Assembly (NCBI RefSeq): GCF_024679095.1
Contig: NC_066531.1
Span: 2,504,174 to 2,568,173, forward strand
Origin: Eriocheir sinensis
Taxonomy: Eukaryota; Arthropoda; Malacostraca; Decapoda; Varunidae
Length of the DNA: 64,000 nucleotides
Reading direction: 5' to 3'
Each line of letters begins with the position of its first letter. The stretch's first letter is position 1. The notes beneath the pieces are model-generated. The model had not been told where the DNA came from. It made no database searches and saw only the letters and a program-made list of their open reading frames with translations. This document shows, in pieces, positions 40,123-51,195 of the stretch. The position numbers and the translations under genes were made by a program.

Positions 40123-40623
40123 TTAACCATGTAGCAGCGACGGGCCAAATTTGTGGCTTTACCGTGTAGCAGCGACGGGCCAAATTTGTGGCTTTACCGT
40201 GTAGCAGCGACGGGCCAAATTTGTGGCTTTACCGTGTAGCAGCGATGGGCCAAATTTGGCTTTACTGTGTAGCAGTGACGGCCCAAATTTGTGGCTTTAC
40301 CTTGTACCAGTGATGTGCCAAATTTGTGGCTTTACCGTGTAGCAGCGACGGGCCAAATTTGTGGCTTTACCGTGTAGCAGCGACGGGCCAAATTTGTGGC
40401 TTTACCGTGTAGCAGCGACGGGCCAAATTTGTGGCTTTACCGTGTAGCAGCGACGGGCCAAATTTGTCCCATGATATAAACCCCCCAAAACAGATGATAC
40501 ATAATCTGATCACAAATGCTTTGATATATATTATGAAATGGTTTGTGTGAGGGGTGATTTTTTCTCATTTTTCTCGCTTAGAGGGACCATTAAGAAACAT
40601 GGTCCCCGCTGCTACTGGGTTAA
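40123..40623. mobile_element. TTAA MITE with about ten 35-bp units
   Basis: TTAACCATGTAGCAGCGACG at the left, the 35-bp unit about ten times, then the constant half and CCGCTGCTACTGGGTTAA at the right. Confidence 0.88.
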
Positions 40624-40798
40624 AGGCTGCCAATCGTCATTTACATAAATATTACACAGTTTTTAGTTATTTCCAATCAATATCAATATCACGTAATAAT
40701 GATCATGTAATTTTCTTCAAGCACACTTCCCTATTGATCATGAATGTTGTTTAAAGGTCCCTCTCATTTTACATGAGTTTATAATCCATGAATTTGGT

Positions 40799-41337
40799 TT
40801 AACCCGGTAGCAGCAGGGATCATGTTTCTTAATGGTCCCTCCAAGCGAGAAAAATGAGAAAAAATCACCCCTCACACAAACCATTTCATAATATATATCA
40901 AAGCATTTGTGATCAGATTATGTATCATCTATTTTTGGGGGGTTTATATCATGGCACAAATTTGGCCCGTCGCTGCTACACAGTAAAGCCACAAATTTGG
41001 CCTGTCGCTGCTACACGGTAAAGCCACAAATTTGGCCCGTCGCTGCTACATGGTAAAGCCACAAATTTGTCCCATCGCTGCTACACGGTAAAGCCACAAA
41101 TTTGACCCATCACTGCTACATGGTAAAGCCACAAATTTGGCCCGTCGCTGCTACACGGTAAAGCCACAAATTTGGCCTGTAGCTGCTACACGGTAAAGCC
41201 ACAAATTTTTCCCATCGCTGCTACACGGTAAAGCCACAAATTTGTCCTGTCACTGCTACACGGTAAAGCCACAAATTTGGCCCGTCGCTGCTACGCGGTA
41301 AAGCCACAAATTTGGCCCGTCGCTGCTACCGGGTTAA
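40799..41337. mobile_element. TTAA MITE inserted at the NAT-like stop codon
   Basis: 539 bp, TTAACCCGGTAGCAGCAGGG to CGCTGCTACCGGGTTAA, with about ten reversed 35-bp units. Its right-hand TTAA (41334-41337) contains the TAA stop of the minus-strand NAT-like gene, so the insertion left the coding frame intact. Confidence 0.88.
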
Positions 41338-41732
41338 ATCATATGTTCCTCAAGAGACCAAAAATACTCAACACTTCTCTGTACTTCACTCAGAGGAATC
41401 ATTGGAAAACGGATCCTGATATATGCAACAACGTCCCTTAATTTAATACTCTGTTCAACTTTTCTAACTTCACCTTCAATAGTTTTAACAGACTTTTTCA
41501 TTTTATAGTAATGCTTCTTAGAACTCGTACAACCCTTCTGACTCGACCATGTTGCTTTGAGGGCAATGGTTTCTGAGTTACCTGGATACCGAACAGCGTG
41601 CAGCTCGGTGAAGTAGGGAGAGGCCTCCTTGTCAACATATACCGACCTCATAGTGTTGCAGAAGTAGCTCAGGGGTTGTGGAGTGAGGGCAAAGGAGAAG
41701 ACGGGCCTCCAGCCTTCTCCATTCACAAACTC
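41334..41732 (-). CDS. NAT-like gene exon 3 (terminal)
   Basis: Acceptor CATCTACAG on the minus strand. Begins EFVNGEGWRPVFSFALTPQP, continues with a Lys/Ser-rich stretch and ends SLEEHMI before TAA supplied by the TTAA at the MITE boundary. Confidence 0.82.
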   Translation of the reverse strand, partial: EFVNGEGWRPVFSFALTPQPLSYFCNTMRSVYVDKEASPYFTELHAVRYPGNSETIALKATWSSQKGCTSSKKHYYKMKKSVKTIEGEVRKVEQSIKLRDVVAYIRIRFPMIPLSEVQRSVEYFWSLEEHMI

Positions 41733-44700
41733 CTGTAGATGAAGGAAGCATTTAGACACATATGCTTAATACAGAATCCATGTATTTATAAGTTAATTTG
41801 CTTTCATTCTTCAGGTTCAAATTAAATGTAAAAGTTGGAAAGTTTGGTTTAGTCGGCGCAACGTCTGTGGTCATATGCCGGAGGGAGACAGAAGGGGGAA
41901 GGAATTATAGGAGAAGGGAACAGTTGGAAAGTTTGGTTTAGTGGGCGCAACATCTGTGGTCATATGCCGGAGAGAGACAGAAGGGGAAGGAATTATAGGA
42001 GAAGGGAACAGTTGGAATGTTTGGTTTAGTCGGCGCAACATCTGTGGTCATATGCCGGAGAGAGACAGAAGGGGAAGGAATTATAGGAGAAGGGAACAGA
42101 CCCCAGGAGACGGGACACAACCCCCGATTAATACCTGGTACCCATTCACTGCTGGGTGGACAGGGGCGTAGGGTATTGGAAAAGCCGCCCAAATTTTTCC
42201 ACTCCACCCGGGAATCGAACCCAGGCTCTCTCAGTTGTGAGCCGAGTGTGCTAACCACTGCACCACGAAGCCCCCACAAATTAAATGAAAACCACTGAAT
42301 GTGTGATTGTTTACTCCTGTGTTAGGCAAAGACAACAAGGTTCAAAGGTCTATTCATCACAATAAGGTAGGCGGTGGCTGAGTGGTAGCGTGCTGGGCCC
42401 ACATTCACCGCGTGATGGACGACGCGGGTTCGAATCCCCACGCTACCACCTGGGATTTTTCAGTCACCGCCGAGTGGCTTAAAACTACCCACATGCTGTC
42501 CTGAAGACCACCCATCAACCCGGACTCTAGAGGAAACCGTCCAAGTGAATCAAGGAGGAGTTCCGGGGGGCAGCATGAGCCAAGAGAAGATGGCGCCACT
42601 ATAAACACTTGCCTGCGCCATGATGGGCTGGGGCCGACTACCATCCAGGCCCCTCAAGAAAAGCCTAACAGCACTATAGGCATACACGTTTAAGAAAAAA
42701 AAAAAAAAAAAAAAAATGCATGTCCTTAGTTTCTACCTAAGTAAATACATTTCTCTTTTTTTTTCATGGGGCAAACTATATGACAATTCAAATGACCTTC
42801 AGTCCATTGCCATTCAAGCTAACGATCTTTTACTGTATATATAATTATCTAATATAAGAGATTGGTTAATAGGAATATAAATGATCTCTGCCTGAATTTC
42901 TCTATATAGCTTTGTGTAGAAATGAGTGGCTTTGAAAACTGAATTTGTGCTGTGAAGGTTGGAAAGTTTGGTTTAGTCGGCGCAACATCTGTGGTCATAT
43001 GCCGGAGAGAGACAGAAGGGGAAGGGATTATAGGAGAAGGGAACAGTTGGAAAGTTTGGTTTAGTCGGCGCAACATCTGTGGTCATATGCCGGAGAGAGA
43101 CAGAAGGGGAAGGAATTATAGGAGAAGGGAACAGTTGGAAAGTTTGGTTTAGTCAGCGCAACATCTGTGGTCATATGCCGGAGAGAGACAGAAGGGGAAG
43201 GAATTATAGGAGAAGGGAACAGTTGGAAAGTTTGGTTTAGTCGGCGCAACATCTGTGGTCATATGCCAGAGAGAGACAGAAGGGGAAGGAATTATAGGAG
43301 AAGGAACAGTTGGAAAGTTTGGTTTAGTCATGCAACATCTGTGGTCATATGCGGAGAGAGACAGAAGGGAAGGAGTTATAGGAGAATGGAACAGTTTGAA
43401 AGTTTCGTTTAGTCGGCGCAACATCTGTGGTCAAATGCCGGAGAGAGACAGAAGGGGAAGGGATTATAGGAGAAGGGAACAGTTGGAAAGTTTGGTTTAG
43501 TCGGCGCAACATCTGTGGTCATATGCCGGAGAGAGACAGAAGGGGAAGGAATTATAGGAGAAGGGAACAGACCCCAGGAGACGGGACACAACGCCCGATT
43601 AATACCTGGTACACTGCTGGGTGGACAGGGGCGTAGGGAGTTTATGCTATGAAGGATCCATAATGTAATAGGTCCTCTGTAGGCACATCCATTCATGCAG
43701 GATTTCTGTTATGCACGGTTCAGCATGAAAAAAAATATACCATAAAAAAAAAAAATTATCAATATTAAAAAAACTGATATGTATATTGTATTAACAGTAC
43801 CTGCCCCAGCACTACTGAGCAGCCGCTGAGAGCTATGCCCAGGGGAGTGGTAAGCCTTAGGAATAGCGGAGGGGGGGGGGGGGGTTAGGGCACGGCATGG
43901 TGATAATTACAACATTTCTAGCAGGTACAACAGGGTTTTGACGAGCGGACAGGCGTGTTCATGTCACAAGGTGTATTTTTCAACGCTGGACTCACTGTTT
44001 CTTGATGGGCGATGAGACTGCGCGCTCCGGGGTGAAGAGAGGGAAGAGCACGCACCTGTCTGCTTGTCAGAACCCCCTGCACGGAAAAAATGCACCCTTG
44101 TGACATAAACGCACCTGTCTGCTTGTCAGAACCTCATCGTACGTGCTGGAAATGTTGTAAATACCACCACACTGAGCCCTAAACACCCACCCTCCAGGAG
44201 CTGCTATTCCTAAGATTTACCAGGGGAGTTTCTAGGATTCAAAAACATTCTGGGCTGAGAGAAAAACATCTGGGGGTGAAGTTTACAGTGAGGGATAAAA
44301 AATGTGTGTGAGGGGCGAGTTTGCATTCCCCACCATGCATTAAAGATAAACACACACACAGCTACACTCCCAGACTGCACAGTAAACTACAAACTCCTCA
44401 AACTACTGGTATAGGGCTTCAAAATGTAATCTTTAGTATGACCTACATCAATAACACGGGGCCTGGGGGTGAGAAAAGGTTCGGAGTTACCTGTATGATA
44501 TCCTGAAACACCTTGAGTCAAAAAAGAAATGTTATTATATGTGTTATTGCAAGATCTCACCTGTTCTCCTTCTGGTCCGTCATCGCCAGTTCTATGAAGC
44601 CTCAGGAACTTGTGGCCATTGTTCATGAAGCAATATTCAAGACCACAGTCCACAAAGGGTCTGCCGAGGTCCTCACACAGATTTATGGACTTTCTTGTAG

Positions 44701-47450
44701 GGAAGCCACAGCCGACATCTGCCACATACAAGGAGTTTCTAGGAAAGGAGTCAAGTGTCTGAGAGCATCGAACTCCACATTCACATAATTGTTTTTGCTT
44801 CAATCTGGAACTTCGACGCAAATCCTTCCTCCCAGATGTCGCTTCGTGCATCGTTCCAGCACGCAGACGATTTCCAGTTGCAGAACACTTATGAAAAACT
44901 GTAAGGACATGTACACTTCTTCCACTTGTTGCCACATAATCTGCCGGAACTGTGTAGGCCAGTACCCCGAAGGCTCTCACGATGGCGGCAAATGCAATGT
45001 TTAGGGAGAGGCACAGACCACCCTTGCCCTCCTTCAGTACGTCCGTCCGTATTTCCTCCCATGACGGAACGCAGCAACTCTCCGTCTTGCTCAGGAAAGT
45101 TATGTTCTGTAAATCACACAAAGATTAGCTTGTTAGCATATATGAAAATTCTTGAACTATCATGTAGAGGTAACTTTCGATTTACGCGTTTTTGAAATAC
45201 CGCGTGGTCCAAAATCCAAATAAATGTTTAATTTACACGTTTTTTTTCACTTATACGCGATATTTTATGGAGTGTCCACCAGATGTCTCACGCAACTGGA
45301 CTCACACGGCCACACAGTTCTTCCCACGCGCCACTTGAACAACAATACAGTACCCACGCTGCTCAACAACAACAACACCCTCGCTGCTGTGCTACCACGA
45401 GGGGAAGGGCAGCCAGAGGAGGAACCACGAGAGGGAGAGGAGTCAGAGTGATACAGTAGGCAATAGAGGTACAAACCGACCTCTTGTTGGATTTACACTG
45501 TTTATGATTTACGCGATGACCTCTACAAGGACACAATACTCGCGTGAATCCAGAGTTACCTGTACCCACACGCTATTCTGAAGACTACATATCAACCTGG
45601 ACAATAGATTCTCTCTCTAAAAGGAGGCTCAAAGATGAGTTCCAGGGGGCAGCATGAGTCAAGCAAAATGGCTCTACTATAAACACTTGCCAGCACCATA
45701 ACAGGCTGGAGCCAACCATTAGGCCCCACTAAGAAAGCCTACCAGTGCCAGATAAACAAACAAGAAAGAAAAAGTTAAAATTAAAGTTATAGGTTCAAGC
45801 AAAACAGAGAAATTGATATTAACTCAGTAGCAGCGGGGACCATGTTTCTTAACCGGTGGGGTCATGTTTTTAGGTTGAAGTTAGGGTTAGTTAGGAAGGC
45901 CCTCCCCTCTAAAAAAAAGTAATGAAGAAGAATCACCACCATAACCATTTCTGTATATATATCAGCACGATTTTGTGATCAGTGTATCATCTATTAGGAG
46001 AGGGAGGTTTACATTTGAAATTTGGCCCCACCCATCTGCGGTAAAAAAGCCACAATTTGGGTCGGCCATGCTACTTGGTTGGTCCCTCCAAGCGAGAAAA
46101 ATGAGAAAAAATCACCCCTCACACAAACCATTTCATAATACATATCAAAGCATTTGTGATCAGATTATGTATCATCTATTTTTTGGGGGTTTATATCATG
46201 GCACAAATTTGGGCCGTCGCTGCTACACGGTAAAGCCACAAATTTGGCCCGTCGCTGCTACACGGTAAAGCCACAAATTTGGCCTGTCGCTGCTACATGG
46301 TAAAGCCACAAATTTGGCCCGTCACTGCTACACGGTAAAGCCACAAATTTGGCCCGTCACTGCTACACGGTAAAGTCATAAATTTGGCCTGTCGCTGCTA
46401 CATGGTAAAGCCACAAATTTGGCCCGTCGCTGTTACACGGTAAAGCCACAAATTTGGCCCATCCCTGCTACACCTATTACCACCCTATTACTAAACCAAT
46501 GCTTGCCTGTATCTCTCCTAAATCTGTACTTTTCTAATTTAAATCCATTAAAATTTAAATCCATCTCTAATTTAAATCCATTACTAATTTAAATCCACAG
46601 TAACTGATGAAAAATTAAATCCTTTGCATATGTTAGTGTATTTCCACATTCATATTCCCCTCCAGAAACAGTTTAGGCAAAAGACGAGCCCAGACACAGT
46701 CATAAAATACATATTAACTGGCGAGGTACCGGTAGCAATATACCAAAGACAGAACCATTTCATTTCATCATTCACTTCTAGGGGACCCACAGAGGACCAC
46801 TTTCGGGTGGTTGTGTGGGGGACTGAAGGGGCCAGGACAGGATTAGGATAAGGGTTATAATGAGGAGAGGTACTGGGACACGGGGAAGGGCCAGGATTAG
46901 GGGGATAATGATTGATGACCCTATTCCTAAATGTGTGAAGGGTGCGATTATTAACGGATGATTCTGTTTCCGTCGCAAAACATTCACTGGAAAATAAAAA
47001 CGTTAGGAGAGGTACTGGGACACGGGGAAGGGCCAGGATTAGGGAGATAATGATTGATGATGCTATTCCTAAATGTGTGAAGGGTGCGATTATTAACGGG
47101 TGATTCTGTTTCCGTCGCAAATCATTCACTGAAAAATAAAAAAGTTAAAGGTTGGATTAGTATAACCCCGGCACCTTAACTACGGTCTACCTTCTACGAA
47201 ACCTTTACAAAATCATTTATATACACATAATACCAGTAATACCAATATACCTACCAAGACAGAACCACATTACCTGAAAAGGCAGCCTCTTGTGAAATGC
47301 TTGAATTATCCGATTTATCCATGGAAGGCTTGGAGGGCGAGCGAGAGGAAGGTCTTCATTTAATATCCCCGTAACGAACAAATTTGCTTCATGTCTTGAG
47401 ATCCTGGGGCACTCTCGTCCTTGTGGAGGGAAATACTCACGGGAAAACAT
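41334..47450 (-). CDS. Arylamine N-acetyltransferase-like protein (3 exons)
   Basis: Exons, minus strand: 47450-47274, 45106-44561 and 41732-41334; both introns are phase 0 with GT-AG ends. ATG at 47450-47448, TAA at 41336-41334, 373 codons. Family: NAT (acetyl-CoA:arylamine N-acetyltransferase fold). Exon 1 ends FHKRLPFQ and runs into NITF, matching the NAT 'H…PFEN' motif. Exon 2 carries GKGGLCLSLN with catalytic Cys91, SVHVL with His125, and LYVADVGCGFPT with Asp189. Exon 3 GEGWRPVFSFALTPQPLSYF matches the NAT C-terminal strand region. Normal NATs are ~260-290 residues. The excess is a basic, Cys-bearing insertion (about 134-183) between His and Asp, plus a charged C-tail. Acetyl-CoA-dependent activity is plausible but unproven, and the substrate is unknown. 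Confidence 0.82.
41831..42278 (-). mobile_element. Reversed tRNA-Val SINE with three tail units
   Basis: Complete head at about 42278 and three tail units between 41831 and about 42095. Intron 2 of the NAT-like gene. Confidence 0.9.
42366..42720 (+). mobile_element. tRNA-derived SINE, family 2 (full length)
   Basis: A box TGGCTGAGTGG at about 42373, B box GGTTCGAATCC at about 42427, body to GCACTATAGGCATACACG and a poly(A) of over 20 bases: the best-preserved copy in the window. Confidence 0.9.
42955..43640 (-). mobile_element. SINE remnant with about seven tandem tail units
   Basis: Seven reversed ~84-88-bp tail units starting at about 42959, 43047, 43135, 43223, 43309, 43393 and 43481, then a short piece of SINE body ending at GGACAGGGGCGTAGGG. 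The tRNA head is missing. Confidence 0.9.
43641..44560 (-). other. NAT-like intron 2, no further repeat recognised
   Basis: Contains an A-rich stretch at about 43730, a G12 run at about 43873 and short (CA)n at about 44349. A small duplication (GCACCTGTCTGCTTGTCAGA at about 44052 and 44113) is present. Confidence 0.45.
44561..45106 (-). CDS. NAT-like gene exon 2 (catalytic core)
   Basis: Acceptor GTGATTTACAG and donor GTGAGA on the minus strand, phase 0 at both ends, 182 codons. Contains the Cys-His-Asp residues in GGLCLSLN, SVHVL and VADVGCGF and a basic insertion with SGRKDLRRSSRLKQKQ and several cysteines. Confidence 0.85.
45167..45562. mobile_element. ~396-bp pogo-like MITE, reversed fourth copy
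   Basis: Ends GAGGTAACTTTCGATTTACG and CCAGAGTTACCTG, flanked by TA on both sides. Intron 1 of the NAT-like gene. Confidence 0.85.
45575..45760 (+). mobile_element. SINE family 2, diverged fragment
   Basis: Lacks the tRNA head. Starts near the ACGCTATTCTGAAGAC segment and carries GGGGGCAGCATGAGTC and CTATAAACACTTGCC. Confidence 0.75.
45819..46476. mobile_element. TTAA MITE pair, one copy strongly decayed
   Basis: A decayed copy starting TTAACTCAGTAGCAGCGGGG runs to about 46075, then a second copy enters at TTGGTCCCTCCAAGCGAG and carries about eight reversed 35-bp units to about 46476. The right TTAA is lost. Confidence 0.8.
46477..46620 (-). mobile_element. CR1-like LINE fragment with local duplications
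   Basis: On the minus strand it encodes a piece like KYRFRRDTGKHWFSNRVV, matching the C-terminal part of the LINE at 22097-22705. ATTTAAATCCATTA is repeated four times within it. Confidence 0.7.
46863..47150. repeat. 142-bp tandem duplication
   Basis: GAGAGGTACTGGGACACGGG starts at 46865 and 47007; both units end in ATTCACTG-AAAATAAAAA. Intron 1 of the NAT-like gene. Confidence 0.88.
47274..47450 (-). CDS. NAT-like gene exon 1 (start codon)
   Basis: ATG at 47450-47448, 59 codons (MFSREYFPPQGRECPRISRH…), ending AFHKRLPFQ at donor CAG|GTAATG. The end of the exon matches the NAT helix preceding the PFEN-type motif, supporting this start exon. Confidence 0.75.
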
Positions 47451-47639
47451 CCTTCGCCCCGGGTGCTGTGCGGGTCACGGGTCACGGCCTCTGGTGGGTG
47501 CTGGGCCGCCACACTGACAGGAAGGCTGGAAGGGGCGGGTTTGAAGCCTTGCCCTTGATGTCACAGGTGGCTTGGGACTTTTCCTCAGCCAGGCCTTTCT
47601 ATCGGCAGCTCCTGTAGATAGAAAAAACATGTTCTCGGG

Positions 47640-48240
47640 GCAAGATGTCATACCCTACATCTTGCCCGCCACATGCCCTCCAGGAATTCCACCGCCTCAA
47701 CCACTCATCCACTTGTCTCTCCACTCAGCCCCATCCACTCCCTTCCACTCCACGTCCCATCTCGTCTCTCCACTGAGCTCCTACGAAATGTTTTAAAATA
47801 CGACCCAATGTTGTTCTCGGGGCAAGATGTCCTCCAGGAACTCCACCGCCTCAACCACTCGTCCACTTGTCTCTCCACTCAGCCCCATCCACTCCCTTCC
47901 ACTCCTCCCGTTCACTCCACGTCCCATCTCGTCTCTCCACTCAGCCCCATCCACTCCCTTCCACTCCTCCCGTTCACTCCACGTCCCATCTCGTCTCTCC
48001 ACTCCCTTCCACTCCTCCCGTTCACTCCACGTCCCATCTCGTCTCTCCACTCAGCCCCATCCACTCCCTTCCACTCCTCCCGTTCACTCCACGTCCCATC
48101 TCGTCTCTCCACTCAGCCCCATCCACTCCCTTCCACTCCTCCCATTCACTCCACGTCCCATCTCGTCTCTCCACTCACCCCCATCCACTCCTCCTGTTCA
48201 CGTCCCATCTCATCTCTCCACTCAGCATCAAAACACTACT
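47640..48240. repeat. 62-bp minisatellite upstream of the NAT-like gene
   Basis: Unit CACTCAGCCCCATCCACTCC … TCTCGTCTCTC, 62 bp, about five units from 47876, preceded by a duplicated GTTCTCGGGGCAAGATGTC segment (47629 and 47814). Open frames here are repeat artefacts. Confidence 0.9.
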
Positions 48241-48309
48241 TGATCTTGATGTCACAGGTGGCTTGAGACTTCTCCCAGCCACGCCTTTGTAACGGCACTC
48301 CCTAGGTGG

Positions 48310-48885
48310 TTGTTTGATTAAAATTTGATAGTTTGAAAGTTTATTATTACAGGGAAAAGGGAGGAACATGCCATCCCAACCCCCAGGCAGGACATTATAC
48401 AACTATTAATACATGTGTAGGGAGCCCCATGACACTAAAAGGAAGGAAAGACAACAAGGGAGGGGTACAGTCCAGCGTTGCCAAATTATCGTACTCATCG
48501 CATTGCATTTTCGTAGTTCTGACCGATAACTAAAGCAAAAAAGCACAAAGAAACATCAATAAATAAGAGTTTTAACGCTAACTTCAATTTTCGATCGTCA
48601 TTTGTGTAGGTACTAGAGTTTGAATCTTGCAAATGATGAATACAATATGGTGAATACGATAATCTGGCAACACCGGTACAGTCCCTTATATGTCTGCTCC
48701 CTTGACTAAATTAAGACCTTTATTTTCTTTTAGCACTAATCGTCCCCTACCATTGTATCGTTTTAGTTTCCTGGTGCTCCTTACACATGTATCCTTAGTT
48801 AAATAACCACTCTGTCCTGCCTGGGGGTTGGGATAGGGATGTTTTCTTGCAACAATAAACTATCAAACAATCCATGGAGGTATTA
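48310..48885. mobile_element. Inverted-repeat element with a nested MITE
   Basis: GATAGTTTGAAAGTTTATTA with CCCAACCCCCAGGCAGGACA at 48330-48440 reappears inverted at about 48760-48875 (TGTCCTGCCTGGGGGTTGGG). The spacer holds the ~195-bp MITE at 48477-48671. Confidence 0.8.
48477..48671. mobile_element. ~195-bp MITE with GTTGCCA ends
   Basis: GTTGCCAAATTATCGTACTC at the left, GAATACGATAATCTGGCAAC at the right; closely matches 51602-51797. Confidence 0.82.
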
Positions 48886-48889
48886 TGAC

Positions 48890-49440
48890 ATTGAATTGAA
48901 TTGAAATACTTATCGTTGTGAAATACCATAAAGGAGAATGGCTAGTCTTACAGAGAAACCCATGATTAGGCTCGTTACAAAAATTAAAATCTCCATATTG
49001 TACAAAAATAAAAACACATATTGAGGTTAGTTAACAGAAAAAGGAGTTAGGATATAAATACCCATAATATTCCTCAGTATAGTTACACATGCAATAACCT
49101 GGATCACCACCTGGCACCAAACTTTAGGTACTCTTTAATTACGTCAAGTACAATGGTATGATTAGTGAACCAGGTGACAAGAGAATTAAGGCATATCACT
49201 TATACCCTGTGGACGTTAACAGACATGATACCTCCATGCAAAATACGTATTTCACTTGTATTTCACCTGCGAGTCCGGCGATATGCCAAAACCATCATGT
49301 ATTATTGAGAAAACTGAGTTGAATTGATATATTTATTGTCGTAAAATACATGTAGCTACAAAGGGGATGGCTGGTCGTGCAGACAAACCAATGACTAGGC
49401 TCGTTACAAAAAATAAATATCTCCATTGTGCAAAACTGAG
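48890..49440. repeat. Two dispersed copies of a ~125-bp repeat
   Basis: GATTAGGCTCGTTACAAAAA and surrounding sequence at 48890-49020 recurs at about 49315-49436 (GACTAGGCTCGTTACAAAAA). Probably a TE terminus. 49021-49314 shows nothing else. Confidence 0.7.
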
Positions 49441-49905
49441 GTGCAAGATGGCGCCACTATAAACACTCGTCTGCGCCATAACGGGTTGGGCCGACCGTCA
49501 GGCCCCACCGCGAAGAAGACTTGGGCCGACCGTCAGGATCCACCGGGAAGAAGCCTTGGGCCGACCATCAGGATCCACCGGGAAGAAGCCTTGGGCCGAC
49601 CATCAGGACCCACCGGGAAGAAGCCTTGGGCCGACCATCAGGATCCACCGGGAAGAAGCCTTAGGCCGACCATCAGGATCCACCGGGAAGAAGCCTTGGG
49701 CCGACCATCAGGACCCACCGGGAAGAAGCCTTGGGCCGACCATCAGGATCCACCGGGAAGAAGCCTTGGGCCGACCATCAGGATCCACCGGGAAGAAGCC
49801 TTGGGCCGACCATCAGGATCCACCGGGAAGAAGCCTTGGGCCGACCATCAGGCCCCACCGGGAAGGAGCCTACCGGCTCAATAGGCCACAACGTAAAAAT
49901 AAAAA
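49440..49905 (+). repeat. 35-bp minisatellite expanded from a SINE 3' end
   Basis: SINE family-2 body (CAAGATGGCGCCACTATAAA) leads into GGGCCGACCGTCAGGCCCCA, then about ten 35-bp units (TTGGGCCGACCATCAGGATC CACCGGGAAGAAGCC), and finally the normal SINE end and an A-rich tail. Confidence 0.9.
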
Positions 49906-50330
49906 AATAAAAAAAAATAATCCTGATAAAATTCAGCAACATAAATTTGTAACTAGAGTAAAAACAAACAAATCCTTGCACTTATTTCCCTTCAGATTCA
50001 TCGCTTCATTTTAAGCACGATCGATCCTGAATCTACGCTCTTTTCTAATTCTGTTGGCAAAGTTTACAACCCGATGTAATAATGTATAAAAATGATATAG
50101 CAGTGTCGACCTCTGCTCCCCTTTAATAGCCTTTGCTTTCAGGAGCGATGGGTCTGGGTAAGCAAATGCCGATAAAGGCGAATGACCTCCATGGTACACC
50201 TTATGTCTCGAGGCTATTTTGACCTTTAGATATTTTGACATCGGGACGTAACCTACACTAACAGAGGTACGCGACTCTGCCACACTGGGATTCGAGGTCA
50301 CTCATGCTAACCACTGCCCGAAAGCGGCGA
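49906..50330. other. Unassigned DNA with a possible tRNA-like remnant
   Basis: Nothing clear to about 50270. At 50287-50320 the minus strand reads GGCAGTGGTTAGCATGAG with a B-box-like CTCGAATCCC, perhaps a SINE head remnant. Confidence 0.35.
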
Positions 50331-50815
50331 TTAACCCGGTAGCAGCGACGGGCCAAATTTGCTTATTGTGCCGTACCGCCAAAATTAAACGACTTCAAAT
50401 TTGCGGCTTTACCGTGTATAATTTGCGGCTTTACCGTGTACCATGCAGCCAACCATTGCGGCGGCGGTTTACCACGTTGCAGCGACGGCCAAATTGCGGC
50501 TTTAAGCCAAATTGCGGCTTTACCGTTTATGGCTTTACTCGTGGAATGCTTGACGGTTTTACCCGCACGGCCAACGTGCCAAATTTTTTGGCCAAATACC
50601 GTGCAACAGAAATAGGCCAAATGGCCAGCTTACGTGTACCGGCAGTACAAATTACCAGCGATTTATGGTACCAGCGGCTTTACCGGCACCCAATTTCATG
50701 CTAACCTAAAAACCCCAAAATGATAATGATGCAACTGCATGCACACATATATTATACATGCGTTGATGTATGATGAGGTTTGATTCTTGGTATTATTTAA
50801 CTTAGAGTTTTTTTA
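50331..50815. mobile_element. Ancient TTAA MITE, strongly diverged
   Basis: Starts TTAACCCGGTAGCAGCGACG and holds disordered versions of the GCGGCTTTACCGTGTA unit. The constant half is barely recognisable up to about 50815. Confidence 0.65.
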
Positions 50816-51045
50816 ACTCAACCCAACCCTAAACACCTCAACAAACCTAACCTAACTTAACCCCAACTAACCTTTTAAACTAAACTAAACCTACTAACCC
50901 TTTAACCCCCTAACCTAACAACCTAAAAACTACTAACCTAACCTAACTACCCAAAACCTAACTACTAACCAACCTAACCTAACTAAAACTAACTACCCAC
51001 CTAACCTAAACTTTAACCTAAACCTAACCTAACCTAACCGGATTA
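50816..51045. repeat. Degenerate TAACC-type (telomere-like) repeat
   Basis: About 230 bp of imperfect CCTAA units (AACCTAACCTAACTTAACCC…), a decayed interstitial telomere-like tract. Confidence 0.75.
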
Positions 51046-51195
51046 AGCAATGGCAATCTGAAATCGGTTTAAGGAGTATGGTGTTCTGCGGGACCCTGAA
51101 AAGGTGTGGGACGTCTGTTGGGATATATCTAAATGGAGCAGAAGAAATCTCCTTAATACCTCAAAATCGCAATTGACAACCGATAGGCTTTATTA

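Noticed and set aside
44513..45195. Plus-strand frames opposite NAT-like exon 2
   Set aside because: Antisense shadows of the well-supported minus-strand exon.
50011..50301. 96-codon minus-strand frame
   Set aside because: No motif, and its start overlaps a SINE-like tRNA remnant.
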